Assembly: GCF_000172635.2 (NCBI RefSeq)
Contig: NC_018632.1
Coordinates: 2,790,001-2,854,000, forward strand
Reading direction: 5' to 3'
DNA length: 64,000 nucleotides
Source of the DNA: Alteromonas macleodii ATCC 27126
Lineage (GTDB): Bacteria; Pseudomonadota; Gammaproteobacteria; Enterobacterales; Alteromonadaceae
The notes under the pieces are model-generated. The model made no database searches. It had not been told where the DNA came from and saw nothing but the letters and a program-made list of their open reading frames with translations. Both the position numbers and the translations under genes were made by a program. This document shows positions 1 through 9,989 of the stretch, piece after piece (within the stretch, counting starts at the first letter, position 1; the number at the start of each line of letters is the position of its first letter).

Positions 1-65
1 ACCGGAACTACACAGTATAAAGATGCGCAAAAATGCGTGCTTTGTTGTAAAAGGAACAGGAACTC

Positions 66-1640
66 ATGCAAACCTCAATGATCGCGGCGATCTATAAGAA
101 TTTCCTGGGACATGCGCCCGACTGGTATAAAAAAACCATTATTGCCTTTCTCATTGTTAATCCCTTTATCTTTATGGTGGACCCATATGTAGCGGGCTGG
201 ACGCTTGTAATCCAATTCATCTTTACCTTAGCGATGGCATTGAAATGTTACCCGCTTCAACCAGGCGGCCTGCTGCTCATCGAAGCGATGTTTATAGGCA
301 TGACATCGCCTGGCCATATGATGCATGAGATTGAAGTTAACTTAGAAGTGCTATTGCTACTGGTATTCATGGTAGCGGGCATTTACTTCATGAAAGACCT
401 GCTTATGTACTTGTTCACCAAATTAGTGATTAAGGTTCGCAACAAGTTAATTTTATCCCTATCGTTTATTTTTGCATCTGCATTTCTATCGGCGTTTCTC
501 GATGCATTAACGGTAGTTGCTGTAATTATCAGCGTTGGTCTGGGCTTTTACTCTATCTATCACAAAGTAGCGTCGGGCAAGGAGTTTCATTCTGATCACG
601 ACCACACAAGCGACGACGAGCTGGGAAGCCACGACTTAGAAGACTTCAGAGCTTTCCTACGCAACCTTATGATGCACTCAGCGGTAGGTACTGCCCTTGG
701 TGGTGTTATGACCATGGTAGGTGAACCACAAAACCTGATTATTGCAGACAAGGCTGGCTGGGACTTCGTTGAATTTTTCATCCGTATGGCACCTGTTACT
801 ATCCCAGTATTCGTATTTGGACTACTTACCACCGTAATTCTGGAAAAAACCGGTATGTTTTCATACGGCGCAAAATTACCTGCAGCGGTAAGACAGATCT
901 TGGTCGACTATAACGACCATATGGACAAGGGCCGCAGTAAGCGTGAAACCGCTAAGCTGGTAGTACAAGCACTAATAGGTGTTTGGTTAATCATTGGTCT
1001 TGCTACGCACATGGCGTCAGTGGGTCTTATTGGTCTGTCAGTTATTGTACTTGCTACTTCTATGAGCGGTGTTATCGAAGAACACGCACTTGGAAAAGCG
1101 TTCGAGGAAGCACTGCCATTTACCGCATTACTTTGCGTATTCTTTGGTGTAGTAGCCGTTATCATTGACCAAGGCCTTTTCCAGCCGGTAATCCATTGGG
1201 TACTGTCGTTTGAAGGCGAAACGCAAATGGTTATGTTCTATCTTGCTAACGGTGTGCTTTCGATGGTGAGTGACAACGTGTTTGTGGGCTCTGTTTATAT
1301 CACTGAAGTAACAGCTGCTCTACAGGCCGGTCAAATCACACGTGACCAGTACGATATGCTTGCTGTAGCAATCAATACGGGAACCAACTTACCTAGTGTG
1401 GCGACACCAAACGGTCAAGCTGCTTTCCTATTCTTGCTAACCTCAGCCATCGCGCCACTGCTTCGTTTGTCGTACGGCCGTATGGTTATGATGGCATTGC
1501 CATATACCATAGTACTGACCATCGTTGGTTTGTTAGCAACTTACATTGGACTTGCTGATGCTACTCAGGTGCTTTACGACATGCACCTCATTGAACACCA
1601 CACCGCTGCTGAAGCGGGTGCTCAAGCGGTAGGTCACTAG
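66..1640 (+). CDS. nhaB: Na+/H+ antiporter NhaB
   Basis: Inner-membrane sodium/proton antiporter that expels Na+ in exchange for H+. The 524-residue length fits the NhaB family (a little over 500). The protein is a chain of hydrophobic segments with the conserved [14 protein letters not shown] stretch near residue 220 and the [14 protein letters not shown] loop near residues 437-450, both typical of NhaB. The ATG lies 6 bases after AGGAAC. It is the first gene of a tight + strand operon: dsbB starts 3 bases after its stop. A sodium antiporter suits a marine organism. I see no sign of damage. Confidence 0.95.
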   Translation: MQTSMIAAIYKNFLGHAPDWYKKTIIAFLIVNPFIFMVDPYVAGWTLVIQFIFTLAMALKCYPLQPGGLLLIEAMFIGMTSPGHMMHEIEVNLEVLLLLVFMVAGIYFMKDLLMYLFTKLVIKVRNKLILSLSFIFASAFLSAFLDALTVVAVIISVGLGFYSIYHKVASGKEFHSDHDHTSDDELGSHDLEDFRAFLRNLMMHSAVGTALGGVMTMVGEPQNLIIADKAGWDFVEFFIRMAPVTIPVFVFGLLTTVILEKTGMFSYGAKLPAAVRQILVDYNDHMDKGRSKRETAKLVVQALIGVWLIIGLATHMASVGLIGLSVIVLATSMSGVIEEHALGKAFEEALPFTALLCVFFGVVAVIIDQGLFQPVIHWVLSFEGETQMVMFYLANGVLSMVSDNVFVGSVYITEVTAALQAGQITRDQYDMLAVAINTGTNLPSVATPNGQAAFLFLLTSAIAPLLRLSYGRMVMMALPYTIVLTIVGLLATYIGLADATQVLYDMHLIEHHTAAEAGAQAVGH

Positions 1641-1643
1641 TCT

Positions 1644-2171
1644 ATGCGTGGAATCATTCACAGCGTTAGCCAATGGGCAGAGCACAAGTCTTCATGGCTT
1701 GTGCTTTTCGCCACGTCATTGGCATTAGAAATTGCTGCGCTTTACTTTCAGTATGGCATGGGTTTAAAGCCGTGCATTATGTGCATTTATCAACGAACCG
1801 CCATGTACGGTATTGTGTTGTCAGCACTTATTGTCGTTATTAAAAACAATGGCTTTACACGCATGCTTGGTTTCGCTGGTTGGGCTGTATCTGCAGGATG
1901 GGGCTTCTTAATTGCCAAAGAACACGTTGGCATTCTCAATGCTGCGAACCCATTTTTTGCCAGCTGCGAAATTGTGCCAAACTTCCCTTCGTGGTTACAA
2001 CTTCACGAGTGGCTACCCGCTGTATTTGCTGCTGAAGGTGACTGTTTAGAAGATTCATGGCAGTTTTTGTCTATGGGAATGGCTGAGTGGATGCAGATTA
2101 TTTTTGCTGCCTACTTTGCTGTATTCGCTATTGTGTTTGCATGTCGATTATTGGATAAGAAACCCTTTTGA
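1644..2171 (+). CDS. dsbB: Disulfide bond formation protein DsbB
   Basis: Inner-membrane quinone reductase that reoxidises DsbA and so drives disulfide formation in the periplasm. At 175 residues it is the usual size, with four hydrophobic segments. The two redox pairs are visible: C44-I-M-C47 in the first periplasmic loop and C108/C134 in the second. It follows nhaB by 3 bases, a neighbourhood common in gammaproteobacteria. Its TGA stop overlaps the TTG start of the next gene, suggesting translational coupling. Confidence 0.95.
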   Translation: MRGIIHSVSQWAEHKSSWLVLFATSLALEIAALYFQYGMGLKPCIMCIYQRTAMYGIVLSALIVVIKNNGFTRMLGFAGWAVSAGWGFLIAKEHVGILNAANPFFASCEIVPNFPSWLQLHEWLPAVFAAEGDCLEDSWQFLSMGMAEWMQIIFAAYFAVFAIVFACRLLDKKPF

Positions 2172-2722
2172 TCGACTTATCCATTCTACCGTCACGCCTA
2201 CCTCCAATACATACGGAGCAAGGCCCCATTTCCATTCAGCGCATTGCGGAGAAACACTGCTATGCGCTTTGTGAGGCTGGGCAACAGTCTATCCATCACG
2301 TAAAACCTTGGTTTGGTTCAGCGGTTTGCCCTGTTACGCCTGCACTCTCCAAGCAGTGCATCGCCAACATGGAAAAGGCCCGAGATACAGGCTATGGACT
2401 TACCTACTTGCTAATGCACGACGAAAAGTGCTTAGGTATGGGCATTATCAATCATATTCACCACACGCACCTTACCGCTAATCTTGGCTACTGGCTCAGA
2501 CCAGACGCATGCGGGAAAGGTTTAGCTACCGCGATTTGTGAAGCCTTGAAGAAGCTTGCGTTCTCTCAAATGAATTTGCATCGATTAGAATGCTTTATAG
2601 AGCCTAACAACAAGGCAAGCATACGTGTAGCAGAGCGAATTGGTGGTACAAAAGAAGGGCTTTGTCGCAAACGTGTATTCGGGCGCGATGCGCTGCTTTA
2701 TGCTATTGTTAATGGCGATTAA
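2168..2722 (+). CDS. GNAT family N-acetyltransferase (RimJ/RimL-like)
   Basis: Predicted acetyl-CoA-dependent N-acetyltransferase of the RimJ/RimL group, which acetylate protein N-termini or small amines; the substrate here is unknown. The 184-residue protein has the acetyl-CoA loop around residues 113-123 (R-P-D-A-C-G-K-G-L-A-T) and the NLHRLECFIEPNN / S-I-R-V-A-E-R-I-G-G segment near residues 138-161, typical of this group. The start is TTG, overlapping the dsbB stop in a TTGA arrangement with no good independent ribosome site, so translation probably depends on dsbB. Its stop codon lies in a hairpin shared with the convergent gene. Confidence 0.85.
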   Translation: MIDLSILPSRLPPIHTEQGPISIQRIAEKHCYALCEAGQQSIHHVKPWFGSAVCPVTPALSKQCIANMEKARDTGYGLTYLLMHDEKCLGMGIINHIHHTHLTANLGYWLRPDACGKGLATAICEALKKLAFSQMNLHRLECFIEPNNKASIRVAERIGGTKEGLCRKRVFGRDALLYAIVNGD

Positions 2723-2741
2723 CGCGCGTTCTGCGCGTTAA
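2719..2741. terminator. Bidirectional terminator-like hairpin between convergent genes
   Basis: Perfect 9-bp arms TTAACGCGC / GCGCGTTAA around a 5-base loop. The arms contain the TAA stops of both the acetyltransferase (+) and the YcgN gene (-). A short T-rich stretch follows only on the minus side, so the hairpin is clear but terminator strength is uncertain. Confidence 0.6.
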
Positions 2742-3232
2742 TCTAAGTCTTCTAAAGGCCAAATGGCTATATAGTCTTCAAAATTATTTAAATCCACATC
2801 GGTTTCAAAAACAGTCTTATTGCGTACCGACATGCCCTTTGCGTGCATCACGTGCTTCTTCCCTTTGTTTAACAATGGATGCCACGATGGTATGCCCCTT
2901 CCCTCATAAAGGCGACGATAGGTACAGCTATTAGGCATAAAAAAGATATCCTTCAGATTTTCTTTTGTCAGCTTCACGCAATCAGGCACCAGCTCTGTGC
3001 GCCTTTCATATTGGGTACATTCACATTTTTTTGTGTTCAAATACGTACACACAATATTGGTATAGTGAATCTTCTCATTATCGTTAATATGGTCGGTCAC
3101 TTCGTATTCTTCTACCGCGTCATCATCGATAAATTTTTGCAGACAACATTTACCACATCCATCACAAAGTGATTCCCATTCCTTTTGGGTCATCTCCTCT
3201 AAAGATTTGGTTTCCCAAAACGCTGCCGTCAT
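2738..3232 (-). CDS. ycgN: YcgN family cysteine-cluster protein (UPF0260)
   Basis: Conserved protein of unknown biochemical role in the zinc/iron-chelating cysteine-cluster (UPF0260) family. The 164-residue protein has many cysteines: C-D-G-C-G-K-C-C near residues 23-30, then further cysteines around residues 62-85 (CTYLNTKKCECTQYERR and VPDC), consistent with a bound metal or Fe-S cluster. It is last in the ycgL-mltB-ycgM-ycgN operon; its ATG overlaps the ycgM stop by 4 bases (ATGA). ycgL, ycgM and ycgN are also neighbours in E. coli. Confidence 0.88.
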   Translation of the reverse strand: MTAAFWETKSLEEMTQKEWESLCDGCGKCCLQKFIDDDAVEEYEVTDHINDNEKIHYTNIVCTYLNTKKCECTQYERRTELVPDCVKLTKENLKDIFFMPNSCTYRRLYEGRGIPSWHPLLNKGKKHVMHAKGMSVRNKTVFETDVDLNNFEDYIAIWPLEDLD

Positions 3233-3897
3233 TCTGCTATTACCTCAGTTTCCACGGTTAAATGATTGTCTAGCGTTGCAACAATCGTATCTTGCGAACA
3301 AAGCTTACCTACCCCTTTGGGCGTGCCTGTAAGAATCACGTCACCACTGTCTAACGTAAATATAGATGACATATGGGCGATAAGTGGGATGATTTTGTGC
3401 AGCATCAGTTCGGTATGTCCCTGCTGTCTAATCACCCCATTTATGGTTAAGGTAAAACGCAGGTCTTCCAAGTTTTCTATTTCACTTAACGGCACAAAAC
3501 CTGACAGCGGTGCACTGTTGTCAAAAGACTTCGCTCTTTCCCAAGGCTGGCCTTGCTTCTTAAGCTCGGCTTGAACCTCGCGAAGGGTTAAATCGAGACC
3601 AAGTCCAATACCCCATACCGCGGCTTTTACGTCATCTACACTCGCATTCTTCAATGATGATTTTAGCAGCACAGCGACTTCAAGCTCGTTGTGACACTCG
3701 CCTTTGTCGGTAGGAATGGCAATAGGCTTCTGCATATAACATAAGGCAGCCTTTGGCTTCATAAACAGCAAGGGTGCTTCAGATACGGTAGAATTCATTT
3801 CTTGAATGTGGTCGAGGTAATTTCTACCTATACACACTACTTTACTAACGGGTAGTGATATTTCATTGCCTTGAGAATCGATGTGACGATAATCCAC
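3229..3897 (-). CDS. ycgM: Fumarylacetoacetate hydrolase family protein (YcgM-like)
   Basis: Probable cytoplasmic metal-dependent hydrolase or decarboxylase acting on acylpyruvate-type substrates (FAH superfamily). Starting at GTG 3897 gives 222 residues, the family length, with VVCIGRNYLDH near the N-terminus, NELEVAVLL in the middle, and TGTPKGVG near the C-terminus. An upstream in-frame ATG at 3966 exists but would add 23 unrelated residues inside mltB. The GTG is preferred because CGAGG lies just ahead of it and it shares one base with the mltB stop (TAGTG). The exact substrate cannot be read from the sequence. Confidence 0.88.
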   Translation of the reverse strand: MDYRHIDSQGNEISLPVSKVVCIGRNYLDHIQEMNSTVSEAPLLFMKPKAALCYMQKPIAIPTDKGECHNELEVAVLLKSSLKNASVDDVKAAVWGIGLGLDLTLREVQAELKKQGQPWERAKSFDNSAPLSGFVPLSEIENLEDLRFTLTINGVIRQQGHTELMLHKIIPLIAHMSSIFTLDSGDVILTGTPKGVGKLCSQDTIVATLDNHLTVETEVIAE

Positions 3898-4979
3898 TAG
3901 TAACCTCGTTTTATCCGCTCTGATAAATACCCAACCGAAACGCCAAAGTAAGACGAGCGGTTCCACTTCATCAGTATGTGAAAATTGTTATACACCAAGT
4001 AAATTCGGCCTTGCTCACCATCTGGCATAATAAGCGATGCACTGATTTCTGCATTGGGGAGTTCATTTCCGTTGTAGCGCTTGACGCCATTCTGCTGCCA
4101 AAAGGCCAACGGCTTCATGTTAGACTTCGCTAACCCTGAAAAAGGTACTGGTTTGGTTAGTATTACTTGGCGTCCCCACGTCCCTTCACTATCCCAACCT
4201 TCAGATGATAGATAGTTGGCGATTGACGCAAATACGTCTGCCTTGGTCCCCCAAATATCCTTTCTGCCGTCGCCGTCGTAGTCCACTGCGTAATTTAGAA
4301 AGGATATGGGCATAAACTGTGTTTGTCCCATCGCACCGGCCCAAGAGCCTTTAAGCGCCTCTACAGAGATATGCCCTTCATCTAGAATCTGAAGTGCCGC
4401 AAAAAAATTATCTTTAAACAGCTTTTCTCTTCGCCCTTCATACGCCAAAGATGCCAGTGCAGACAGCACACTAAAGTTGCCCTGAATTTTACCAAAGTTA
4501 GACTCATTACCCCACAGCGCAACAATAAAGCGGGCCTGAACCCCATATTTTTGAGCAATTTCGTCAAGCAGTACTTTGTGTTCATTGTACTGCTCAACCG
4601 CCTGCTTCACTTTCCAGTCGGGTACTCGCGTTGCTAGATAATCATCTAACGTAATTTTTTTCTCTGGCTGGCTTTTGTCAGACTTGACCACCGTGGGCCT
4701 GAAAGTAATGTCAGCAAACGCTAAATCTAATTTAGTCTTATCTATGCCCTTTTCGGCCGCTTCTTTTTTCAGTTGAGCAACGTAGCTTTTGAAGCCCGTC
4801 TCACTAAGCCCACTGTCATTACTTGGCTGATTTTCGGCATGAACTGTCAGTGAAAAGCTTAAGGTTATACTCGATAAAACTAGGGCAATATTGCGCGGTT
4901 GAGGAAATAAGCTACGGTTTTTACGCTTAGCTATAAAGGTAATTCGGTTAACTAAGCGGTTTAGAGTCTTTAATAACAT
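3897..4979 (-). CDS. mltB: Lytic murein transglycosylase, MltB family
   Basis: Periplasmic enzyme that cleaves the MurNAc-GlcNAc bond of peptidoglycan, forming 1,6-anhydro ends. The 360-residue protein has an N-terminal hydrophobic segment (about 30-48, ending V-H-A) that looks like a signal peptide with an unusually long basic lead. The catalytic region follows, with ALWGNESNFGKIQGNF (probable catalytic Glu159) and AGAMGQTQFMP, both diagnostic of the MltB (SLT_2) fold. There is no lipobox cysteine, so it is probably soluble or loosely anchored rather than a lipoprotein. It starts 6 bases after ycgL and overlaps ycgM by one base. Confidence 0.9.
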   Translation of the reverse strand: MLLKTLNRLVNRITFIAKRKNRSLFPQPRNIALVLSSITLSFSLTVHAENQPSNDSGLSETGFKSYVAQLKKEAAEKGIDKTKLDLAFADITFRPTVVKSDKSQPEKKITLDDYLATRVPDWKVKQAVEQYNEHKVLLDEIAQKYGVQARFIVALWGNESNFGKIQGNFSVLSALASLAYEGRREKLFKDNFFAALQILDEGHISVEALKGSWAGAMGQTQFMPISFLNYAVDYDGDGRKDIWGTKADVFASIANYLSSEGWDSEGTWGRQVILTKPVPFSGLAKSNMKPLAFWQQNGVKRYNGNELPNAEISASLIMPDGEQGRIYLVYNNFHILMKWNRSSYFGVSVGYLSERIKRGY

Positions 4980-4985
4980 GGAAAT

Positions 4986-5282
4986 TTAAAACTTCTTATC
5001 GGGCGTTTTTGACAGCCCAAGAGATTCACGGTGTTGCTCTAGCAAGTTATCTTCTTTTGGCGGCATTTGAAGGTAAAAGCCTTTTTCATTAAGCTCGTCG
5101 ATAAGTTTTTGCTTATCAACCAGGCCAAGTTTCTCACGCTTTTCTAGGGCGATGATAGTCACTAGCTCTGGGCGACCAAACTTCGCCATAAGCGGCTCCG
5201 GCACGTCTTCAAAATGGTCTTTCTTTGGCACGTACAAATACATGCCGTCTTTCTTTCGCGTTTTATAAACTGCGCATAACAT
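4986..5282 (-). CDS. ycgL: YcgL domain-containing protein
   Basis: Small conserved gammaproteobacterial protein (98 residues) of unknown function. The N-terminal half, with [18 protein letters not shown] and [11 protein letters not shown], matches the YcgL domain, a compact alpha/beta fold. The C-terminal part contains GFYLQMPPK, also a family signature. It lies downstream of rnd on the same strand with a 120-bp gap and 6 bases ahead of mltB, so it probably heads the ycgL-mltB-ycgM-ycgN operon. Confidence 0.9.
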   Translation of the reverse strand: MLCAVYKTRKKDGMYLYVPKKDHFEDVPEPLMAKFGRPELVTIIALEKREKLGLVDKQKLIDELNEKGFYLQMPPKEDNLLEQHRESLGLSKTPDKKF

Positions 5283-5402
5283 AGAATTTTTACTCTTTCT
5301 TAATTCGTTTGTTTAGTTCTTTTGGGGTCACTATGCAGATTGAATTGGCCAGAGAGCATACACCTCTCGCCAATACTGCTCACCCATTTTGCTTTTAAAG
5401 CA

Positions 5403-6560
5403 CTATTGGGCCGGAGCGTCGCCAAGTAAGCGGGTTACGTGAGAGCGAAACAATGGCTCTCTCCACGTCGACAGTACATCGGGCATTAGTCCCTGCACGC
5501 GGGTCTCATCAACCGAAAACCAGTACCATTTTAACAGTTGATTCAGCTGTTTTTTAGAGGCAATAACGTCACTATTTACAGCATTGTCTTTCGCTATCTG
5601 GTCGCTGATAACTTTAAGCTCGGCCAACGTTTTTTTGTACTTGGCGATATCAATTAACCGCAGCACAACCGGAAGTCTGAGCTTTTCTGGCGTTTGCGCG
5701 TACTTTGCTCTTGCCTCTTCAATTAGCGTGATGATGGTGTCGCCGTAGCGGCGTACCGATTGATGATTCACGCCGTTAATTCGAGAAAGGCCAGATTTAC
5801 TATCGATAAGACGCTGCGCCGCTTCAAACAAATGCCCTTCTTTGAACACAAAGTTTAGAGCCAGATCTTTTTTTCGTGCGGTATTCAAACGCCATGCCGC
5901 TAGTGCCTGTAATACAGTGAGCTGCTCGCTGTTCAATCGCCAGTTATTCTTAATGCTTAAGTACGCAAAATCTTCAGGCATTTGAGCGCGCTTCTTATCA
6001 ACTAGCAAAGCGATCTCTTGGTAAATCCAGTGCACTTTCCCCGCCTCTTGTACTTTACTGGCTAACTGTTGGTAGCAAGGCAGTAAATACAGCACATCAT
6101 TCGCTGCGTAGCTAAGCTGCGCTTCACGTAGAGGTCTGGCTAACCAATCGGTTCGCGACTCCCCTTTGTCCAAACTGATATCACACAGCAACTCTACAAG
6201 CTTTGCATAGCCAAGTGACGGTCCCATGTCCAAAATACTTCCCGCAAGCTGCGTGTCGAACACAGGCGTTGGTACGGTATCAAAGGCGGTAAGGAACGCC
6301 TCAATGTCTTCAGAACACGAGTGCAGTACTTTTACGACTTCGGTATTCTCCATGAGATCGATAAATGGCTGCATATTGTCTATGGCGAGCGGATCAATGA
6401 GTACCAGCTGATGGCCATCATAGAGCTGGATAAGGCCTAAATGAGGAGTGAGGGTTTTCGTTCTTACGAATTCGGTGTCTAAGGCTACCGCCTCTTGACG
6501 CTGTGCGGCAGTGCACACTTTTTCGAGTTGTTCAGATGTTGTAATTAATTGATATTGCAT
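5403..6560 (-). CDS. rnd: Ribonuclease D
   Basis: 3'-5' exoribonuclease involved in 3' maturation of tRNA and other stable RNAs. The 385-residue protein shows the DEDD-Y exonuclease residues: D28 and E30 in ALDTEFVR, D85 in HSCSEDIEAF, and Y151/D155 in SYAANDVLYLL. Two HRDC-like helical regions follow (about 205-290 and 300-370). It lies downstream of fadD, as in E. coli, separated by a strong fadD terminator, so it probably has its own promoter. Confidence 0.95.
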   Translation of the reverse strand: MQYQLITTSEQLEKVCTAAQRQEAVALDTEFVRTKTLTPHLGLIQLYDGHQLVLIDPLAIDNMQPFIDLMENTEVVKVLHSCSEDIEAFLTAFDTVPTPVFDTQLAGSILDMGPSLGYAKLVELLCDISLDKGESRTDWLARPLREAQLSYAANDVLYLLPCYQQLASKVQEAGKVHWIYQEIALLVDKKRAQMPEDFAYLSIKNNWRLNSEQLTVLQALAAWRLNTARKKDLALNFVFKEGHLFEAAQRLIDSKSGLSRINGVNHQSVRRYGDTIITLIEEARAKYAQTPEKLRLPVVLRLIDIAKYKKTLAELKVISDQIAKDNAVNSDVIASKKQLNQLLKWYWFSVDETRVQGLMPDVLSTWREPLFRSHVTRLLGDAPAQ

Positions 6561-6576
6561 ATTTTTGCACAGTAAT

Positions 6577-6602
6577 AAAAAAGCCGGCTTACGCCGGCTT
6601 TC
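6577..6602 (-). terminator. Rho-independent terminator of fadD
   Basis: On the minus strand AAAGCCGGC-gtaa-GCCGGCTTT is followed by TTTATT. Perfect 9-bp stem directly after the fadD stop and before the rnd start. Confidence 0.88.
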
Positions 6603-6622
6603 ACAAAACTATTTCAACGAAA

Positions 6623-8275
6623 TTAGTCTCGAAGCTCCCGACGCAGTATTTTACCTACATTGGTTTTTGGTAAGTCGTCTTTGAAAACAACTTGCTTAGG
6701 CACTTTGTAACCCGTTAAGTGATTACGGCAATGCGCGATAACGTCTTTTTCAGTAAGTGAGTCGCTATTTCGAACTACGAATAATTTCACAACTTCACCA
6801 CTGACTTCATGAGGAACCCCAACCGCAGCTGCTTCAACAATGTTTTCATGCATTGCAGCCACTTCTTCAATCTCGTTAGGAAACACGTTAAAGCCTGAAA
6901 CTAGGATCATATCCTTTTTACGGTCAACAATATAGAAGTAACCTTCATCATCTACCGTTGCGATGTCACCTGTGGCTAACCAACCGTCTTTTAGAATTTC
7001 TTCTGTCGCTTCTGGTCGGTTCAAATATCCTTTCATTACCTGAGGGCCTTTCACCCACATTTCACCAGGCTCACCTTTTTCAACAGGATTACCGTCGTCA
7101 TCAAGAAGCTTAATGTCTGTAGAAGGAACAGGCATACCGATTGCGCCTTTATAAGCTTCAATCTGTGGTGGGTTAACCGCTACCACAGGCGAACACTCTG
7201 TTAGCCCGTATCCTTCAAGAAGCACTGTACCGGTGACCTTTTCCCACTTTTCTGCTACGGGACGTTGAACAGCCATACCGCCGCCTAAACCAAACTTAAA
7301 CTTGCTGAAATCAAGTTCGCTGAATCCAGGCGTATTTAACAGGCCATTAAACAAGGTATTTACACCAGGTAAAATGGTGAACGGATATTTGCTAAGTTCG
7401 TTTACAAAAGCCGGCATGTCACGCGGGTTGGTGATAAGCAAGTTACGGCACCCGTATTTAACGAACATCAAGCAGTTCGCCAGTAGTGCAAAGATATGGT
7501 AGAGCGGAAGCGCGGTAACAACAAAGTCTTCGCCTTCTTCAATCACTGTTTCTAAAATTCCCGAGACCTGCTCAAGATTAGCCACCATATTGCGATGAGT
7601 AAGCATGGCACCTTTAGAAACTCCAGTCGTGCCACCTGTGTATTGAAGAAACGCTAAATCGCCGCTATCGATATCTGGGCGTTTATATTCAAGAGATTGC
7701 CCTTTTTTAACCGCCGACATAAACGATGTCGTTTCAGGAAGATTAAACGAAGGCACCATCTTTTTAACGTACTTCACTACTGCGTTCACGATCCAGCGCT
7801 TAGGTGCCGGAAGCATATCGCCTAAAGCGGTCAGAAAGACTTCTTGTAGATTTGTATCTGCGATGACTTCTTCTAGAGTACACGCGAAGTTTTCAACAAT
7901 AACGATGGCTTTCGCATTAGCATCATTTAGTTGGTGCTTTAACTCACGAGCTGTATAGAGAGGATTTACGTTAACCACAACCATCCCTGCGCGCAAAATA
8001 CCAAACATGGCAACAGGATATTGAAGAAGGTTGGGCATCATAATTGCCACAGCATCACCGCGTTTTAGTCCGCTTGCCTGCAAATAAGCAGCAAATTGAG
8101 CTGATAAGGTATCTAACTCTTCAAACGTGATTGAATGCCCCATATTTATGAAGGCTTCTTTATTTTTGAACTTCTTTACCGACTGCTCGAAAATGTCTAC
8201 TACAGATGCGTAACGATCGGCATCAATTTCTGCGGAAACGCGAGGGTCGTAATGCTTAAGCCAGGTTTTTTCCAC
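6623..8275 (-). CDS. fadD: Long-chain-fatty-acid--CoA ligase FadD
   Basis: Activates long-chain fatty acids to acyl-CoA (ATP to AMP + PPi) at the inner membrane, feeding beta-oxidation and lipid synthesis. The protein of about 550 residues has the AMP-binding signature [14 protein letters not shown] near residue 213, [10 protein letters not shown] near residue 360, and the C-terminal [21 protein letters not shown] and [10 protein letters not shown] motifs. I chose GTG at 8275, 5 bases after AGGAGG; a TTG one codon upstream sits too close to that site. Position next to rnd is conserved with E. coli. Upstream FadR sites were not recognised by eye. Confidence 0.95.
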   Translation of the reverse strand: MEKTWLKHYDPRVSAEIDADRYASVVDIFEQSVKKFKNKEAFINMGHSITFEELDTLSAQFAAYLQASGLKRGDAVAIMMPNLLQYPVAMFGILRAGMVVVNVNPLYTARELKHQLNDANAKAIVIVENFACTLEEVIADTNLQEVFLTALGDMLPAPKRWIVNAVVKYVKKMVPSFNLPETTSFMSAVKKGQSLEYKRPDIDSGDLAFLQYTGGTTGVSKGAMLTHRNMVANLEQVSGILETVIEEGEDFVVTALPLYHIFALLANCLMFVKYGCRNLLITNPRDMPAFVNELSKYPFTILPGVNTLFNGLLNTPGFSELDFSKFKFGLGGGMAVQRPVAEKWEKVTGTVLLEGYGLTECSPVVAVNPPQIEAYKGAIGMPVPSTDIKLLDDDGNPVEKGEPGEMWVKGPQVMKGYLNRPEATEEILKDGWLATGDIATVDDEGYFYIVDRKKDMILVSGFNVFPNEIEEVAAMHENIVEAAAVGVPHEVSGEVVKLFVVRNSDSLTEKDVIAHCRNHLTGYKVPKQVVFKDDLPKTNVGKILRRELRD

Positions 8276-8396
8276 CAAAACCTCCTCTACTTTATTCTTA
8301 TACTATTTTATAAGCGCATGGGGAGCTGCACTTATATAACTGGTCTGATAACTTGCGAATAGTATAGGATGTGTAAAAAAAAATAAACGGCACAAT

Positions 8397-9236
8397 TTAC
8401 AATTGCTCAACAAAATGACGAATTAATACCCCTACATCGTCAGTATTTTCCATGTGAATATGGTGACCGCCTACTAATTGTTCGTATTGCGCATTTAAAA
8501 ACCACCCCTTGCGATTGGGGAAAACAGTCTCAAGGTTTTTAAAACTGTTAGATGCACCAATAAAAAGAATTGGGCATACAATAGCACGCATTAGCGATTC
8601 TGCCTGCTTTTCTGTAAGTCTTAGTGTAGATTTTGTACGAAGCTTCGGGTCGCTCGACCAGAAGCAATGTCCCCCTGCATCTTGGGTCAAATTTCTCGAT
8701 AAAATAGAACGCGCGTGTTCGGCAGGAATATCGGATACCTTGCACCTGGCTTTAACTGCGTCGTCTAAATCAACGATTCGCAGTTTATTTCGCGACTTCG
8801 CGTGACGACTCATTATTGCGTCACGCATTTGTGCTGCGGTTGTTTCTTCAGTTTCGGTAAGCGGCCCACAAGCATCAATACTTATTACAGCAGTGACTTT
8901 TTCCGGAAAAAGTGCAGCGAAAAGGCTCGCTAGTATTCCGCCGAGAGAATGTCCTAATAAAATGACTTCTTCCCACGCTTGAGATTCTATTAGCGCATAA
9001 AGGTCTTGCAGGTAATCAGCTTGATTGTAATGAGCGCCTAGTGCACGGTGACCAGAACGACCATGACCAGCTAGGTCTAGCGCAATAAAGCGGTGAGTTT
9101 GTAGGTAGGGTGCTAACAGCCGTAAGCTCTCTGCGTTATCCAAGTAGCCGTGTAAACCAAGTACGACTTTGCCGACACCTTGATTATCTAACGCAGCTAA
9201 ATGTAATGCCCCAATGTTAAATTCTGTTTCAATCAT
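8397..9236 (-). CDS. Alpha/beta hydrolase
   Basis: Predicted cytoplasmic serine hydrolase of the alpha/beta fold, substrate unknown. The 279-residue protein has an oxyanion-region HGYLDNAES near residue 30, the nucleophile elbow LLGHSLGG (about residues 95-102), and a likely catalytic histidine in GGHHIHME near the C-terminus. No signal peptide is visible. It sits between fadD and the slp gene on the same strand, 119 bp upstream of fadD, so it may be co-expressed with fadD, although there is no close coupling. This hydrolase is absent from the equivalent E. coli gene order. Confidence 0.8.
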   Translation of the reverse strand: MIETEFNIGALHLAALDNQGVGKVVLGLHGYLDNAESLRLLAPYLQTHRFIALDLAGHGRSGHRALGAHYNQADYLQDLYALIESQAWEEVILLGHSLGGILASLFAALFPEKVTAVISIDACGPLTETEETTAAQMRDAIMSRHAKSRNKLRIVDLDDAVKARCKVSDIPAEHARSILSRNLTQDAGGHCFWSSDPKLRTKSTLRLTEKQAESLMRAIVCPILFIGASNSFKNLETVFPNRKGWFLNAQYEQLVGGHHIHMENTDDVGVLIRHFVEQL

Positions 9237-9288
9237 CTTTCATCCTTTACGGCAATAAATCGCCGCGCGCTTTCCATGACCGTCCTAA

Positions 9289-9320
9289 AAATAAAAAAAA
9301 GGCGGCAATATTTTGCCGCC
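9289..9320 (-). terminator. Rho-independent terminator after slp
   Basis: Minus strand GGCGGCAAAATATTGCCGCC followed by a run of eight T. Perfect 10-bp palindromic stem just downstream of the slp stop and before the alpha/beta hydrolase. Confidence 0.88.
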
Positions 9321-9335
9321 TCCATGATGAGATTT

Positions 9336-9989
9336 TTACTTCGCTTTATCCTGCCTTGCGGGCTGTATCGTTGCTTTTGTCTTGCTTCGTGTAGACTTAG
9401 ATTTAGAAGGAAGCGTGGCCTTGCTCGGCGCATTTTCGTAACGAATTACGCGCGTTCGATTAAAATGCGGATACATCCAAGGGCCATTGAAGCGATAAAA
9501 GGGTGAATACCAACCTGTGTGGTAATTGAAGAAGTAAGTATTTACATCATAAACCTCTTGCTTCCTCCACATGTGGTAGTCATCGGCAATGATCGTGGGA
9601 TAAATGTAGGGCTGCTCACCCACCATGCCCGCAGTTGGAGCGGTAACTGTACCTAGAAACGTTGCCGCACGCCCTTCTTCAAAAACAATTGGGTCGACGA
9701 AGCCATCAATTTGTACTTTGAATCGACCCGACGTCTCTCCATTTGTTGAAGGCTTGCCATAATGATTTAGCGGAAAATGAGCGAGTTCAATGAACGTTTT
9801 GTTGGGCTTATTTTCAACACCAACAATCATTCCTCCCCATCTGGCCTTTTGGCCTTGCGCGTTCGCCCCCGACGTAACCGCTTTCGAATAGCTAACTAGC
9901 TGCGTTCCTTCAGGCACTTCTATGCTATCTGGGACTATTGTGCAGCCCGCAAATAAAAAGACTGTAAGTAAAACTAAATACCGAGACAT
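9336..9989 (-). CDS. Slp family outer-membrane lipoprotein (YeaY-like)
   Basis: Outer-membrane lipoprotein of the Slp/YeaY family; the role is unclear, with relatives linked to stationary phase and carbon starvation. The 217-residue protein has a short lipoprotein signal with lipobox L-F-A-G-C (Cys15), then the Slp domain including ARWGGMIVGVENKPNKT and GEQPYIYPTIIADDYH. The C-terminal tail (about residues 185-217) is rich in Lys, Ser and Thr and looks disordered. The order rnd-fadD-slp-tsaB-yoaA matches the E. coli rnd-fadD-yeaY-tsaB-yoaA neighbourhood. Confidence 0.88.
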   Translation of the reverse strand: MSRYLVLLTVFLFAGCTIVPDSIEVPEGTQLVSYSKAVTSGANAQGQKARWGGMIVGVENKPNKTFIELAHFPLNHYGKPSTNGETSGRFKVQIDGFVDPIVFEEGRAATFLGTVTAPTAGMVGEQPYIYPTIIADDYHMWRKQEVYDVNTYFFNYHTGWYSPFYRFNGPWMYPHFNRTRVIRYENAPSKATLPSKSKSTRSKTKATIQPARQDKAK

